Assembly: GCA_964424125.1 (NCBI GenBank)
Contig: CAYRHS010000142.1
Coordinates: 1-8,413, forward strand
DNA: 8,413 nucleotides
Origin: CAYRHS01 sp964424125
GTDB taxonomy: Bacteria; Actinomycetota; Acidimicrobiia; IMCC26256; JAOSJL01
Direction: 5' to 3'
In this document: positions 1 to 6,459 of the stretch, in pieces
How positions within the stretch are numbered: position 1 is the stretch's first letter
Layout of the letters: each line of letters opens with the position of its first letter
The notes under the pieces: generated by a model
Told to the model about the DNA's origin: nothing
Database searches by the model: none
The model's input: only the letters and a program-made list of their open reading frames with translations
Program-made: the position numbers and the translations under genes

Positions 1-457
1 ACGCGCTGTACGGCGTGCGCGGGCGGTAGCGGGAATCCTCGGCAAAGGCGCCCGGGTCGTCGAGCGCGAGCTCCCCATACACCTCGCAGGTCGAGACGTG
101 GTGAAAACGCTGCACCCCGGATCGGCGCGCCGACTCGAGGAGCGCCTGGGTGCCGAGCACGTTCGTCCGGAAGAACCGGCTCGGCTGGAGGACCGCGAGG
201 CTGTTGTGCGACTCCGCCGCGACGTTGACGATCACGTCGATCCGTTCGGCTTCGAGGAGCCGAAGCGTCAGCTCGTGGTCACCGATGTCGCCTTCGACGA
301 AGGTGATGCGCTCCGCGACCGGGTCGAGATTCGCCCGGTTGCCCGAGTACGTGAGCGCGTCGAGCACCACGACCCGGTCATCGGGATGGGCTTCGACCCA
401 GTGGCGTACGAGGTTGGCGCCGATGAAGCCGGCGCCCCCCGTGACGAGGAGGTTCAC
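1..457 (-). CDS. rfbB: dTDP-glucose 4,6-dehydratase-like protein (RmlB/RfbB family), N-terminal 152 residues, runs off the left edge
   Basis: Extended-SDR enzyme expected to convert dTDP-glucose to dTDP-4-keto-6-deoxyglucose, the second step toward dTDP-rhamnose, in the cytoplasm. Seen: NAD-binding TGGAGFIG at residues 6-13, an RmlB-like DALTYSGN segment near 33-40, AAESH at 80-84, TNVLGT at 98-103, STCEVYG at 122-128, and RPRTPYSA at the window edge, where Tyr150 would be the SDR catalytic tyrosine and the lysine of YxxxK would lie just outside. Two positions depart from textbook RmlB: STDEVYG has Cys124 in place of the Asp, and AESHVDRSI reads AESHNSLAV. The GTG start at 457 fits the usual N-terminus, immediately before the nucleotide-binding strand. 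It lies 63 bp after the LCP gene at 521 on the same strand and may share its transcript or use the hexamer at 466-471. The fold is certain; exact sugar-nucleotide specificity is less so because of the altered residues. Confidence 0.88.
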   Translation of the reverse strand, partial: MNLLVTGGAGFIGANLVRHWVEAHPDDRVVVLDALTYSGNRANLDPVAERITFVEGDIGDHELTLRLLEAERIDVIVNVAAESHNSLAVLQPSRFFRTNVLGTQALLESARRSGVQRFHHVSTCEVYGELALDDPGAFAEDSRYRPRTPYSA

Positions 458-465
458 GCCCGACG

Positions 466-471
466 ATGGTA
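466..471 (-). promoter_or_regulatory. Candidate -10 element for the rfbB-like gene
   Basis: On the minus strand this reads TACCAT, a match to the actinobacterial -10 pattern TAnnnT, ending 8 nt before the GTG start at 457. That spacing would put the transcript start at or within about two bases of the start codon. No Shine-Dalgarno sequence precedes the GTG, which fits a leaderless mRNA. No -35 hexamer is recognisable. A TAnnnT match is easy to obtain by chance, so this is a candidate only. Confidence 0.4.
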
Positions 472-520
472 CGGCAGCGCAACCGGTGGTCCCGCACGAA
501 CGCGCCGGCCGGACCGCCGG

Positions 521-1942
521 TCAGCACTCGACGTCGGCCGGAGACTGCTCCTCTTCGGGCGCGGGGGCGTCGCCGGGCTGCGGCTCCGGCGTCTCGACGG
601 GTGCCGGAGGCTCGACCTGGTCGGGTGGGGCGATACCCACGAAGTCGGCGCCCACCACGAGCACGACGTCGGTGTTCGTGATCGAGGAATCCTCGACGAG
701 CGTCCCCGCCCCACCCAGGTAGCTGAGCACGAGCGCCGCCTTGTCCTTCGCGTCGGGCGCGTACCGCACCTCCGTCTGGGCGTAGTCGAAGTTGTCGGCG
801 TTGCCGGCACCCGCGGTCGCGAAGCCTTGCTCGCTGAGCGCCCCCGCGGTCGCGGATGCGATCCCCTGCTGCGCGCTGCCGTTCCGGACCTCGACCGTCA
901 CCGTGAACGGATCGATGCCGGGCGGGGCGGGCGCTTCGGGCGTCGGGCCGAACTGTCGCAACCGCGCCATCAGCTCGTCGGCCTCCGGCTGCTTGACGAA
1001 CAAGACCGACTGCCCTGCCTCGAACCCGCCCTCGTTCGGCACCGTGATCGACTCGAACGCGTCGGAGTTGGGGTCCACCGTGCGGAAGGTGTCAATGAAG
1101 CTCAAGACGTCTCGCGTGCCGAGTGTCTGGTCGACGGTGAGGTGGCTCAGCGACTCCTCCGCGAGGTCGCGGGCCTTGATCGGGTTGGCGCCCACGTCCT
1201 CGAGTGCCCGGCTCGCGAGCCGGCGCATGAAGTCCTGCTGACGCTCGATCCGACCGAGGTCGCCCGTCGGATCGGTCACCCAGCTCTCGCCGTCGAACAC
1301 CTCGTACTCGCGCGAGCGCACGTACGCGAGCCCCTGCTCGCCGTTCAGAGGAACGCACCCGGGCCCGAAGGGTTGCGAGAAGCCGGTCTGGATATCACGC
1401 GCCGAACCGGCGAAGTACACGGGCACGCCACCGATCGCGTCGACGATGCCCTGGAACCCTGCGAAGTCGACCTCCATGTAGTTCGTGATCGGGATGTCGA
1501 AGTTGGCCTGGAGCGTGTCGATGACCAACTGCGGGCCGCCGAGGCTGAAGGCAGCGTTGATCTTGCTCATCCCATGGTCGGGGATCTCCACCCACAGGTC
1601 GCGGGGGAACGACACGAGCAAGCCCGTCTTCTGGCTCGGGTCGACGTGGGCCACCATGAGGGTGTCGGAGCGCTCGCTGCCCAGGATCTCCTCGTCGCCG
1701 GGGTTCAGCGGCGCTCCCGACTCCCGGGAGTCCGAGCCGATGATGACGAAGTTGCCGCCCTCGGGCGGCAGCCCCTCGCCACTGTCGAGACCCGTGATCT
1801 CGACCTCCTTGATGGAGTCGACCTGGCGGTTGGTCTCCCAGTACGCACCGGCGACTGCGGCGCTCGTCAGGACGAGCACGAGTCCGAAGGCGATCCCGAA
1901 GCGGATCACCACGACGCGCAGGGTGGAGCCGGCGGAGGACAC
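521..1942 (-). CDS. LytR-CpsA-Psr (LCP) family glycopolymer transferase with C-terminal LytR_C domain, 473 aa
   Basis: LCP proteins are membrane-anchored enzymes that move lipid-linked glycopolymers onto peptidoglycan outside the membrane. Seen: a short basic cytoplasmic start, one membrane helix at about residues 10-33, and the LCP domain at about 60-330. The domain carries GSDSR (69-73), SDT (92-94), PRD (113-115), KINAAF (127-132), LNGEQGLAYVRSR (199-211) and DLGRIERQQ (228-236), which supply the conserved Asp and Arg residues that bind the pyrophosphate and metal. A LytR_C domain follows at about 345-436, with VEVRNGS at its first strand, then a Pro/Glu-rich tail whose last residue is Cys. 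The only other cysteine is Cys196 in the LCP domain. The GTG at 1942 is chosen because it gives a minimal N-terminus before the helix. It lies 45 bp after its shorter paralog at 1988 and 63 bp before the rfbB-like gene, consistent with one envelope-related transcription unit. Confidence 0.95.
   Translation of the reverse strand: MSSAGSTLRVVVIRFGIAFGLVLVLTSAAVAGAYWETNRQVDSIKEVEITGLDSGEGLPPEGGNFVIIGSDSRESGAPLNPGDEEILGSERSDTLMVAHVDPSQKTGLLVSFPRDLWVEIPDHGMSKINAAFSLGGPQLVIDTLQANFDIPITNYMEVDFAGFQGIVDAIGGVPVYFAGSARDIQTGFSQPFGPGCVPLNGEQGLAYVRSREYEVFDGESWVTDPTGDLGRIERQQDFMRRLASRALEDVGANPIKARDLAEESLSHLTVDQTLGTRDVLSFIDTFRTVDPNSDAFESITVPNEGGFEAGQSVLFVKQPEADELMARLRQFGPTPEAPAPPGIDPFTVTVEVRNGSAQQGIASATAGALSEQGFATAGAGNADNFDYAQTEVRYAPDAKDKAALVLSYLGGAGTLVEDSSITNTDVVLVVGADFVGIAPPDQVEPPAPVETPEPQPGDAPAPEEEQSPADVEC
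1437..1476. repeat. 40-bp exact repeat shared by the two LCP genes, copy 1
   Basis: Positions 1437-1476 are identical to 2610-2649, base for base, by direct comparison. Both lie in the same part of the LCP domain, encoding a segment that includes EVDFAGFQGIVDA. The offset of 1173 bases also holds for the repeat at 1690-1757, so there is no net insertion or deletion in the intervening coding sequence. This is paralogy rather than a mobile repeat. Confidence 0.9.
1690..1757. repeat. 68-bp near-identical repeat shared by the two LCP genes, copy 1
   Basis: Positions 1690-1757 match 2863-2930 with three substitutions in 68 bases by direct comparison. The segment encodes the start of the LCP domain, including the FVIIGSDSRESGAPLNPGDE stretch present in both proteins. 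Confidence 0.9.
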
Positions 1943-1952
1943 GGTGTCCCGA

Positions 1953-1958
1953 ATGCTA
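1953..1958 (-). promoter_or_regulatory. Weak candidate -10 element before the longer LCP gene
   Basis: On the minus strand this reads TAGCAT, ending 10 nt before the GTG at 1942, inside the 45-bp gap between the LCP genes. It could start a transcript with a leader of only a few bases, giving the second LCP gene an internal promoter. The spacing is less ideal than at the divergent junctions and there is no visible -35 element. Read-through from the upstream gene remains equally plausible. Confidence 0.25.
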
Positions 1959-1987
1959 CCGGCCGCCTCGGGGTCCCTTGGGGTCGC

Positions 1988-3112
1988 TCAACACTCCGAC
2001 CGGGGCTCGGGCGGCTCATGGGACGGGACCCCGGGTTGCGTCGGCTCGGGCGTGCCAACCTGCGTGGTCGTGGTGCTGGACGGGGCCTCGGCCGGAGCCT
2101 GGCCGAACTCGCGGAGCCGCGCCAGGAGCTCGTCCGTCGCGGGCTGGACCGCGTACTGGACGGCGAGATCGATGCCGGTCCCGGGGTCGTACTCGGTGCC
2201 GGACTCCGTCGGCACCGCCACCGACTCGAACGCGTCGGAGAACGGATCGACGACCCGAAAGGTGTCGACGAAGCCGAGGACGTCCCGCGTGCCGAGGGCC
2301 TCGTCGACGGTCAGGTGGCCCAGGACCTCGTCGGCGAGCGCGCGGGCTTCGAGGGGGTTCGCCCCGACGTCCTTCAACGCCACGCTCGCGAGCCGCCGCA
2401 TGAAGTCCTGCTGGCGGTCGATCCGACCGAGATCGCCGCCCGGATCCAGCGTCCATCCGTCCGCCCCGAGGATCTCGTACTGACGCGACCGGACGTAGGC
2501 CAGCGCCTGTTCTCCGTTCAGTGGCACGCACCCAGGCCCGAACGGCTGCGAGAAGCCCGTCTGCTCGTCGCGCGCGGAGCTCGGGAAGTAGACGGGAACC
2601 TCGCCCACGGCGTCGACGATGCCCTGGAACCCTGCGAAGTCGACCTCCAGGTAGTGGTTGACCGCGATGCCGAAGTTCGCCTCGAGCGTGTCGATCACCC
2701 GTTGCGGCCCGCCGAGGCTGAACGCGGCGTTGATCTTGTTGCTCCCGTAGCCGGGGATCTCCACCCACAGGTCCCGGGGGAACGCGACGAGCAACCCGGT
2801 CCTGGTCTCGGGGTCGACGTGAGCCACCATCAGCGTGTCGGACAGCTCGGTGCCGAACTGCCCCTCGTCCCCGGGGTTCAGCGGCGCGCCCGACTCCCGG
2901 GAGTCCGAGCCGATGATCACGAAGTTGCCGGCCTCGGCGGGGACGTCGTCACCCGGGTCGAGCCCGGTGACGTCGACGCGCTCGATCGAGTCGATCTGCC
3001 GGTTGGTGTCCCAGTACGCGCCGGCGATCGCGGCGCCCGCCAACACAGAAACGATCGCGAGGGCGATGACGAAACGAAGCGCGAGCGCGGCCCCGAACCC
3101 GTCACGCCTCAA
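1988..3112 (-). CDS. LytR-CpsA-Psr (LCP) family protein lacking LytR_C, 374 aa, tandem paralog of the 521-1942 gene
   Basis: Same predicted role as its neighbour: transfer of a glycopolymer to peptidoglycan from the outer face of the membrane. Seen: one membrane helix at about residues 9-32 and an LCP domain at about 60-330 with GSDSR (68-72), SDT (91-93), PRD (112-114), KINAAF (126-131), LNGEQALAYVRSR (198-210) and DLGRIDRQQ (227-235). After the domain there is only a short low-complexity tail rich in Thr, Pro and Glu ending in Cys374; the LytR_C domain of the paralog is absent. The TTG at 3112 is preferred because it gives an N-terminus of almost the same length as the paralog (Trp34 versus Trp35 after the helix) and overlaps the upstream acyl-CoA dehydrogenase by 11 bp, a coupling arrangement. 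The other in-frame start, GTG at 3169, would need a 68-bp overlap. No clear Shine-Dalgarno precedes the TTG. Function is secure at family level; the start codon is less certain. Confidence 0.93.
   Translation of the reverse strand: MRRDGFGAALALRFVIALAIVSVLAGAAIAGAYWDTNRQIDSIERVDVTGLDPGDDVPAEAGNFVIIGSDSRESGAPLNPGDEGQFGTELSDTLMVAHVDPETRTGLLVAFPRDLWVEIPGYGSNKINAAFSLGGPQRVIDTLEANFGIAVNHYLEVDFAGFQGIVDAVGEVPVYFPSSARDEQTGFSQPFGPGCVPLNGEQALAYVRSRQYEILGADGWTLDPGGDLGRIDRQQDFMRRLASVALKDVGANPLEARALADEVLGHLTVDEALGTRDVLGFVDTFRVVDPFSDAFESVAVPTESGTEYDPGTGIDLAVQYAVQPATDELLARLREFGQAPAEAPSSTTTTQVGTPEPTQPGVPSHEPPEPRSEC
2610..2649. repeat. 40-bp exact repeat shared by the two LCP genes, copy 2
   Basis: Second copy of the exact repeat at 1437-1476, in the same orientation 1173 bases away. 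It is evidence that the two LCP genes arose by tandem duplication or have exchanged sequence since. Confidence 0.9.
2863..2930. repeat. 68-bp near-identical repeat shared by the two LCP genes, copy 2
   Basis: Partner of the block at 1690-1757, in the same orientation and at the same 1173-base offset as the 40-bp exact repeat. Three mismatches are visible. Confidence 0.9.
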
Positions 3113-4265
3113 GGGGCAGTCCGAGGTCGCGGGCAATGACGAGACGCTGGATCTCGCTGGTGCCCTCACCGATCTCGAGCACCTTGGAATCCCGGTAGAA
3201 GCGACTGACGGGTGACTCCTCCATGAAGCCGTAGCCGCCGTGGATCTGGGTGGCCTCGCGCGCGGCGGTCACCGCGATCTCGCTCGCATACAGCTTGGCC
3301 GTCGCGGCAGCGCGGCGGATCGGCCGACCCTGCTCGCGGAGCCACGCGGCCTTGTAGGTGAGGTTGCGCGCGTTCTCGACCGCGACCGCCATGTCGGCAC
3401 ACTTGAACGCGATCGCTTGGTAGCGCCCGATGGGGCCTCCGAACGCCCTGCGCTCCTTCGCGTACGCGAGCGACGCATCGAGACAGCCCTGCGCGAGCCC
3501 GAGCGCGAGCGCGGCAATCGCGATCCGCCCGTCGTCGAGGATCCGCAGGAACGTCGCGAAGCCCGTGCCCCGTTCGCCCAACAGGTGGTCGTCCGGGACC
3601 CGGCAATCGCTGAACACGAGTCCGTGCGTGTCGCTCGCGTGCCAGCCCATCTTCCGGTACGGCGGTTCCACGGTGAGGCCCGGCGTCCCCGCATCGACGA
3701 CGAGGTTGCTGATCTCGGCCGGGCCCGTCCCGTCGTCGGTGCGCGCCGTGATCGTGATGCACCGGGTGATCGGCGTGCCCGAATTGGTGATGAACGCCTT
3801 CTGACCGTTGATGACCCACATTCCGGCATCCGGTTCGCGCCGCGCGCTCGTGCGCGTCGCGCCGGCGTCGGAACCGGCATCGGGCTCGGTCAAGCCGAAG
3901 GCACCGAGCACCCGCCCTTCGACCATCGGGACGAGGTACTCCTGCTTCTGTTCCTCGGTCCCCGAGTAGTGGAACGGCGCCGCACCGAGGCTGACGCCCG
4001 CCTCCAGCGTGATCGCCATCGACGAGTCGACCCGGGCGAGCTCCTCGATGGCGAGGCAGTAGGTCAGGTAGTCGGCACCGCCGCCGCCGTACTCGGGCGG
4101 GAACGGCAGCCCGAAGAGCCCCAGCTCACCCATCTTCAGCACGGCCTCGGTGGGGAACGTCGCCTCGCTATCCCAGGACTCGGCGTGCGGAGCGATCTCC
4201 TGCGCGACGAAGTCGCGCACGACCCCGCGAAAGGCCTCCTGCTCGTCGGAAAGCTCGAAGTCCAC
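3102..4265 (-). CDS. Acyl-CoA dehydrogenase (FAD-dependent), 387 aa
   Basis: Oxidises an acyl-CoA thioester to the trans-2-enoyl-CoA using FAD, passing electrons to electron-transfer flavoprotein; cytoplasmic, for fatty-acid or branched-chain amino-acid breakdown. Length matches the usual 380-390 residues. Seen: N-terminal helical domain opening FELSDEQ; first family signature GAFGLTEPDAGSD at 121-133; middle beta domain with INGQKAFITNSG at 152-163; RRAFGGPIGRYQAIAFK at 282-298; second signature IHGGYGF at 341-347 leading to RFYRDSKVLEIGEGTSEIQR, where Glu367 of EGT is in the catalytic-base position of short- and medium-chain enzymes. Substrate chain length cannot be read from the sequence. 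The GTG at 4265 is chosen because the conserved N-terminus begins there; upstream codons are unlike the family and would overlap the divergent pabB. It is the first gene of the leftward run, and its stop overlaps the TTG start of the LCP gene by 11 bp. Confidence 0.95.
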   Translation of the reverse strand: MDFELSDEQEAFRGVVRDFVAQEIAPHAESWDSEATFPTEAVLKMGELGLFGLPFPPEYGGGGADYLTYCLAIEELARVDSSMAITLEAGVSLGAAPFHYSGTEEQKQEYLVPMVEGRVLGAFGLTEPDAGSDAGATRTSARREPDAGMWVINGQKAFITNSGTPITRCITITARTDDGTGPAEISNLVVDAGTPGLTVEPPYRKMGWHASDTHGLVFSDCRVPDDHLLGERGTGFATFLRILDDGRIAIAALALGLAQGCLDASLAYAKERRAFGGPIGRYQAIAFKCADMAVAVENARNLTYKAAWLREQGRPIRRAAATAKLYASEIAVTAAREATQIHGGYGFMEESPVSRFYRDSKVLEIGEGTSEIQRLVIARDLGLPLEA

Positions 4266-4271
4266 GCCGGC

Positions 4272-4277
4272 ACGGTA
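4272..4277 (-). promoter_or_regulatory. Candidate -10 element for the acyl-CoA dehydrogenase (leaderless)
   Basis: On the minus strand this reads TACCGT, matching TAnnnT, followed by exactly 6 nt and then the GTG start at 4265. That is the spacing expected if transcription begins on the first base of the start codon. There is no Shine-Dalgarno sequence. No -35 consensus is evident, and any -35 contact would fall inside the pabB coding region. Confidence 0.6.
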
Positions 4278-4281
4278 GCGG

Positions 4282-4287
4282 TAGCCT
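4282..4287 (+). promoter_or_regulatory. Candidate -10 element for pabB (leaderless)
   Basis: On the plus strand this reads TAGCCT, matching TAnnnT, followed by exactly 6 nt and the GTG start at 4294. It sits 4 bp from the opposing hexamer at 4272-4277, so two polymerases could not open both sites at once. The 28-bp gap between the divergent starts has no room for a leader or a Shine-Dalgarno site in either direction. Confidence 0.6.
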
Positions 4288-4293
4288 GCCGCA

Positions 4294-5559
4294 GTGGTGC
4301 AGCCGGCCGACCTTGCGCCCCCGCTCCCGGCGCTGCTCTCGGCGCTCCCGCCCGACGTCCCCCGGGTCGTGGTGCGAGACGGCCGCCGGACGATCGTGGC
4401 CGTCGCGCCCACCGAGATCACCGAGATCTCGGGGGCTTCCGCCTTCGACGAGCTCGATGCGCTCGGGCCGGGGTGGTGGGCGGGCTTCCTCGCCTACGAC
4501 CTCGGGCGATCCGTCGAGCGAATCCGCGCGCGCGAGGACGCGGACCCCATGCCGGTACCCGACGTCGCACTCGGTCGCTTCGACGCTCGCCTGTGCCTCG
4601 ACCCCGGAGGAGCCGGAGCGAGCCCCGCCAGCTGGCTCGAGGGCGAAGGGCCGGGACGACCGCTGCTCGAACGCGCGCTCCGGGAAGCCGGGACCTCGCC
4701 GCGCCCGGAGGTTCCCGAGCTCCGCCTCGGCACCGCCCGCTCGGCTCCGGGACGTGAGGGGTACTGCGCCGGGGTGCACGCGATCATCGACCACGTCGAG
4801 GCCGGCGACTGCTACCAGGTGAACCTCACTCGGCAACTGACCTGGGACGACGCCCCCGATCCGCTCGCGCTCTACGGCGCGCTCGCCGACCACAACCCCG
4901 CCCCCCACGCCGCGCTCGTGGAGCTCCCCGGTGCGGCGGTCGTCTGCGCGTCGCCCGAGCGCTTCCTCGCCTGGGACGGACCCCGGGTCGAGACCCGGCC
5001 GATCAAGGGCACCGCCTCCGACGCTGCCCGGCTGCGCGCGAGCGCCAAGGATCGGGCCGAGAACGTGATGATCGTCGACCTGGCACGCAACGACCTCGGA
5101 CGGGTGTGCGAGCCGGGCTCGATCCGCGTCCCACGCCTGTGCGAGCTCGAAGCTCATCCCGGCCTCTTCCACCTCGTGAGCACCGTGACCGGAGAGCTGA
5201 GCGGCGGTTGCGGCTTGGGTGCGCTGCTCCGCGCCACGCTGCCGCCGGCGTCGGTGACGGGAGCTCCCAAGCCGCGGGTCCTCCAGATCGTCGAGGACCT
5301 CGAGCCGGTGCGCCGCGGCCCGTACTGCGGCGCCATCGGCTGGATCGACACCGAGCGGGGACGCGGCGACCTCGCGGTCGCGATCCGCACGTTCACCATC
5401 ACCGGAGGCCGCACACGGCTCGGGGTGGGTGCGGGCATCGTCGCGGACAGCGTCCCCGACGCGGAGTGGCGCGAGACGCAGCTGAAGGCCGCGCGTCTGC
5501 TCGCCGCCGCGGGGGCACGCGACGACAGCGCCGAGGCCCGTGCGGGGGTGGCCTCGTGA
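4294..5559 (+). CDS. pabB: Aminodeoxychorismate synthase component I (PabB), 421 aa
   Basis: Cytoplasmic chorismate-using enzyme that makes 4-amino-4-deoxychorismate with ammonia supplied by a PabA glutaminase, for p-aminobenzoate and folate. Seen: a short N-terminal region with GWWAGFLAYDLG at about 60-71, then the chorismate-binding domain at about 155-412, with GDCYQVNLTRQ (171-181), SPERFL (220-225), RPIKGT (235-240), DRAENVMIVDLARNDLGRV (253-271), LPPASVTGAPKPR (316-328) and GVGAGIVADS (387-396). Lys238 of PIKGT marks PabB; anthranilate synthase TrpE normally has Ala there. This lysine corresponds to the nucleophile described in E. coli PabB. The partner pabC overlaps by 4 bp, supporting the call; no pabA is in the window. 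The protein is slightly shorter than E. coli PabB at the N-terminus. The GTG at 4294 follows the -10 hexamer by 6 nt; an adjacent GTG at 4297 is an alternative. Confidence 0.94.
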   Translation: MVQPADLAPPLPALLSALPPDVPRVVVRDGRRTIVAVAPTEITEISGASAFDELDALGPGWWAGFLAYDLGRSVERIRAREDADPMPVPDVALGRFDARLCLDPGGAGASPASWLEGEGPGRPLLERALREAGTSPRPEVPELRLGTARSAPGREGYCAGVHAIIDHVEAGDCYQVNLTRQLTWDDAPDPLALYGALADHNPAPHAALVELPGAAVVCASPERFLAWDGPRVETRPIKGTASDAARLRASAKDRAENVMIVDLARNDLGRVCEPGSIRVPRLCELEAHPGLFHLVSTVTGELSGGCGLGALLRATLPPASVTGAPKPRVLQIVEDLEPVRRGPYCGAIGWIDTERGRGDLAVAIRTFTITGGRTRLGVGAGIVADSVPDAEWRETQLKAARLLAAAGARDDSAEARAGVAS

Positions 5560-6389
5560 TCGTCTCCGTCTGCGGCGAGCTGGTGGACGAGCAGGAGGCG
5601 TGCATCTCCCCCTTCGACCACGGACTGCTCGTCGGCAACGGAGTGTTCGAGACGCTGCGTGTCTACGAGGGCATTCCCTTCGCCTGGCGCCGGCACCACG
5701 GGCGCCTCGTGCGCTCGGCCTCGGGCCTCGGGCTCCAGGTACCCACCGCACGCGATCTCCGCGCCCGGGCCGACGAGGTCCTCGCCGCGAACGATCTCCT
5801 CGACGCGCGGCTGCGTATCACCGTGACCGGCGGACCCTCACCGCTCGGCTCGACCCGAGGCGACGGCCCGCCGACCGTCATCGTGGCGGCCAGCCCCCGG
5901 GCCGAGTGGCCCGCCACGACCGCGGTGATCACCGTCCCGTGGCCGCGGAACGAACGGAGCGCCGTTGCCGGCATGAAGACGATCTCCTACGCGGAGAACG
6001 TCCGGGCGCTCGCGTACGCGGCCGAACGCGGCGCCGGGGAGGCCGTCTTCGCCAACACCCGCGGAGAGCTGTGCGAGGGAACCGGTGCCAACGTCTTCGT
6101 GGTCGCAGACGGCGTGCTCGCCACCCCGCCCGAGGAATCGGGTTGCCTCCTCGGCGTCACGCGCGCGCTCGTGCTCGAGCTCGCCGGCCCTGCGGGCATC
6201 CCGGTCCGAGACGGTGCCGTTCCGCTCGACGCGCTCGCCACCGCGGACGAGGTGTTCGTGACCTCCTCGACTCGGGAGGTGCAGGCCGTGGACCGCGTCG
6301 ACGATCGGGCGCTCGACGCGCCCGGGCGGGTCACGGACACGCTCGCGAGCGCCTTCCGCGAGCTCGTCCGGCGCGATCTCGACCCATAA
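5556..6389 (+). CDS. pabC: Aminodeoxychorismate lyase (PabC), class IV PLP aminotransferase fold, 277 aa
   Basis: PLP enzyme expected to split 4-amino-4-deoxychorismate into p-aminobenzoate and pyruvate. Seen: DHGLLVGNGVFETLRVYEG at 21-39, typical of the class IV fold; Lys141 in MKTISYAENVRAL, the Schiff-base lysine; ELCEGTGANVFVV at 171-183, with Glu174 in the usual cofactor-contact position; and EVFVTSSTREVQAV near 222-235 in the C-terminal half. The GTG start overlaps the pabB stop as GTGA, so translation is probably coupled. D-amino-acid and branched-chain aminotransferases share the fold and the motifs alone do not exclude them; the assignment rests mainly on the pabB overlap. An open frame extends upstream to 5106, but it lies within pabB and is not family-like. 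Confidence 0.9.
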   Translation: MIVSVCGELVDEQEACISPFDHGLLVGNGVFETLRVYEGIPFAWRRHHGRLVRSASGLGLQVPTARDLRARADEVLAANDLLDARLRITVTGGPSPLGSTRGDGPPTVIVAASPRAEWPATTAVITVPWPRNERSAVAGMKTISYAENVRALAYAAERGAGEAVFANTRGELCEGTGANVFVVADGVLATPPEESGCLLGVTRALVLELAGPAGIPVRDGAVPLDALATADEVFVTSSTREVQAVDRVDDRALDAPGRVTDTLASAFRELVRRDLDP

Positions 6390-6414
6390 TGTCGCCGGGG
6401 ACTCGTCCGGGCGC

Positions 6415-6420
6415 TACGGT
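6415..6420 (+). promoter_or_regulatory. Candidate -10 element for the dodecin gene
   Basis: Reads TACGGT (TAnnnT) in the 70-bp gap between pabC and the dodecin gene. A transcript from here would begin near 6427, with a leader of roughly 33 nt that includes the Shine-Dalgarno site. No -35 sequence is recognisable, and read-through from pabBC is an alternative. Confidence 0.35.
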
Positions 6421-6443
6421 TCCCCGAGCCTGTCCACGTCATC

Positions 6444-6452
6444 GAGGAAGGA
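6444..6452 (+). promoter_or_regulatory. Strong ribosome-binding site for the dodecin gene
   Basis: GAGGAAGGA, a strong Shine-Dalgarno match, ends 7 nt before the ATG at 6460. It is the clearest ribosome-binding site in the window and contrasts with neighbours that show none, suggesting high translation of this small protein. Confidence 0.8.
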
Positions 6453-6459
6453 ACTGACC

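Noticed and set aside
458..520. GC-rich inverted repeat in the gap between the LCP and rfbB-like genes as a terminator
   Set aside because: Short self-complementary CCGG-type words are common at this GC content, no T-tract follows on the minus strand, and no stable extended stem is visible.
2917..3105. A GTG overlapping the dehydrogenase stop as GTGA (start at 3105)
   Set aside because: It looks like a coupling start, but the frame is not that of the LCP protein and ends after 62 codons.
98..3139. A 1013-codon open frame on the plus strand
   Set aside because: It is antisense to the rfbB-like gene and both LCP genes, whose protein motifs are unmistakable. Its Arg/Asp/Val-rich composition and internal similarity are by-products of high GC and the LCP duplication.
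3240..4757. A 505-codon open frame on the plus strand
   Set aside because: Antisense to the acyl-CoA dehydrogenase and then out of frame over pabB; no recognisable domain.
4168..5751. A 527-codon open frame on the minus strand
   Set aside because: Antisense to pabB and the start of pabC, whose motifs are intact; low-complexity Arg/Gly/Ala composition.
6393..6411. Possible hairpin between pabC and the dodecin gene as a terminator
   Set aside because: The complementary arms form only a few continuous pairs with mismatches, and no run of T follows.
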